This document shows, one piece after another, positions 6,174-6,650 of a DNA stretch of 6,650 nucleotides; the stretch's first letter is position 1; each line of letters opens with the position of its first letter. The notes beneath the pieces are model-generated. The model was not told the DNA's origin. It searched no databases and saw nothing but the letters and a program-made list of their open reading frames with translations. The translations under genes were made by a program, and so were the position numbers. The stretch is from assembly GCA_020431545.1 (NCBI GenBank), contig JAGQIB010000263.1:1-6650 (forward strand). Reading direction: 5' to 3'. This DNA comes from Gemmatimonadota bacterium. GTDB taxonomy: Bacteria; ARS69.

Positions 6174-6195
6174 GCCCCGGGAAGGAACCCGGGGC
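6174..6195 (+). other. Strong GC hairpin in the leader of the rightward gene
   Basis: Arms GCCCCGGG (6174-6181) and CCCGGGGC (6188-6195) form a perfect 8-bp all-GC stem around the loop AAGGAA. It lies just after the expected transcription start and about 30 bases before the start codon. The loop itself resembles a Shine-Dalgarno sequence. It could stabilise the 5' end or take part in leader control; no T-run follows, so it is not an intrinsic terminator. Confidence 0.45.
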
Positions 6196-6226
6196 CGACG
6201 TCCGAGTTCAGTCGAGGCCTCGCTTG

Positions 6227-6650
6227 ATGTACGACCCCGCCCCGGACAGTCGAGTCTCCGGCCGAGACGCGGCGTTCCTGTTCCTCGCGGCGCTCGCCGT
6301 CCGCGCCCTGGCCCTCGCGGCCCGGGGCAGCGAGCCGATCGGTCCGGCCGCGGACTGGTTCGCCGGCGTCGCCCCCTCCGGGATTCCGCGGGATCCGGCC
6401 GCCTCCGACGCGATCGTGACGCTGCTCGCCGCGGTCCGGGCCGTGCTCCCGGTGGACGCTGCGGCCGAGCGCGTGCGCGCTCTCTTCCAGACCCCGGACC
6501 CGATCGCCGCGGCCGCGCGAGCGGTGCTCGTCGGGGCGGGATCGCTCGCCGTGCCGATCCTGGCCCGCGCCGGCGGCTGGCTCGCCGGGCGCTGGGCCGG
6601 CTGGACGGCCGGGGCGCTCCTGGCGGTGGCGCCGTTCGCGGTGGAGAGCT
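6227..6650 (+). CDS. Putative membrane glycosyltransferase (GT39/PMT-like), N-terminal 141 residues only
   Basis: A partial gene: an open frame from ATG at 6227 to the window end. GAGG (6214-6217) lies nine bases upstream; an in-frame TTG directly before the ATG (6224) would be spaced slightly better. The first 14 residues are polar, then a hydrophobic segment at about 15-33 (AAFLFLAALAVRALALAAR) is likely the first membrane helix. A less hydrophobic stretch follows (34-95), then helical hydrophobic segments, including a Gly/Ala/Trp-rich region at 113-141 with GRWAGWTAGALLAVAPFAVES. That pattern resembles the second and third helices of polyprenyl-phosphate-sugar transferases of the GT39/PMT type. 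The usual acidic motif after helix one (DE or HPP...D) is not obvious, so the assignment is tentative; another polytopic membrane protein is possible. It is divergent from the metal operon, so it is probably not part of it. Confidence 0.45.
   Translation, partial: MYDPAPDSRVSGRDAAFLFLAALAVRALALAARGSEPIGPAADWFAGVAPSGIPRDPAASDAIVTLLAAVRAVLPVDAAAERVRALFQTPDPIAAAARAVLVGAGSLAVPILARAGGWLAGRWAGWTAGALLAVAPFAVES

Overview
The window is about two-thirds G+C. Protein-coding DNA fills nearly all of it, and long spurious open frames appear on the opposite strand, as expected at this base composition. The host is a high-GC bacterium with an envelope that carries exported metallopeptidases and HflK/HflC-type membrane proteins. 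The M1 peptidase style and the GT39-like membrane protein fit poorly characterised high-GC Gram-negative lineages (Eisenbacteria-like, for example), but the sequence does not fix the taxon. No rRNA, tRNA, CRISPR array, insertion sequence or phage signature was found.

Layout: (1) 1-1059, minus: N-terminal 353 residues of a secreted M1-family zinc metallopeptidase, cut by the window edge just after the HEMAH zinc site. (2) 1060-1219: 160-bp intergenic segment with a perfect 8+8 bp inverted repeat and a possible extended -10. (3) 1220-6030, minus: a four-gene operon transcribed from right to left: a Cu/Zn-type permease fused to an HflK-like SPFH domain (733 aa), then HflC (300 aa), a short HflK (305 aa) and a ZIP-family metal transporter (264 aa). 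The junctions are TGA-T-ATG, GTGA and ATGA, so the genes are very probably translationally coupled. (4) 6031-6226: a divergent regulatory region rich in inverted repeats. (5) 6227-6650, plus: N-terminus of a membrane protein resembling the first part of GT39/PMT-like glycosyltransferases, cut by the window end.

The most noteworthy content is the operon. It combines an export-type metal permease and an import-type ZIP transporter with three SPFH proteins: two HflK-like, one of them covalently attached to the permease, and one HflC-like. No ftsH is visible. Both transporters carry His/Cys-rich loops or tails. The inference is a membrane-microdomain (SPFH cage) system devoted to metal homeostasis, in which the permease is tethered to the HflK/HflC assembly instead of, or in addition to, FtsH. 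The gene families are clear from the sequence; the joint function is a hypothesis.
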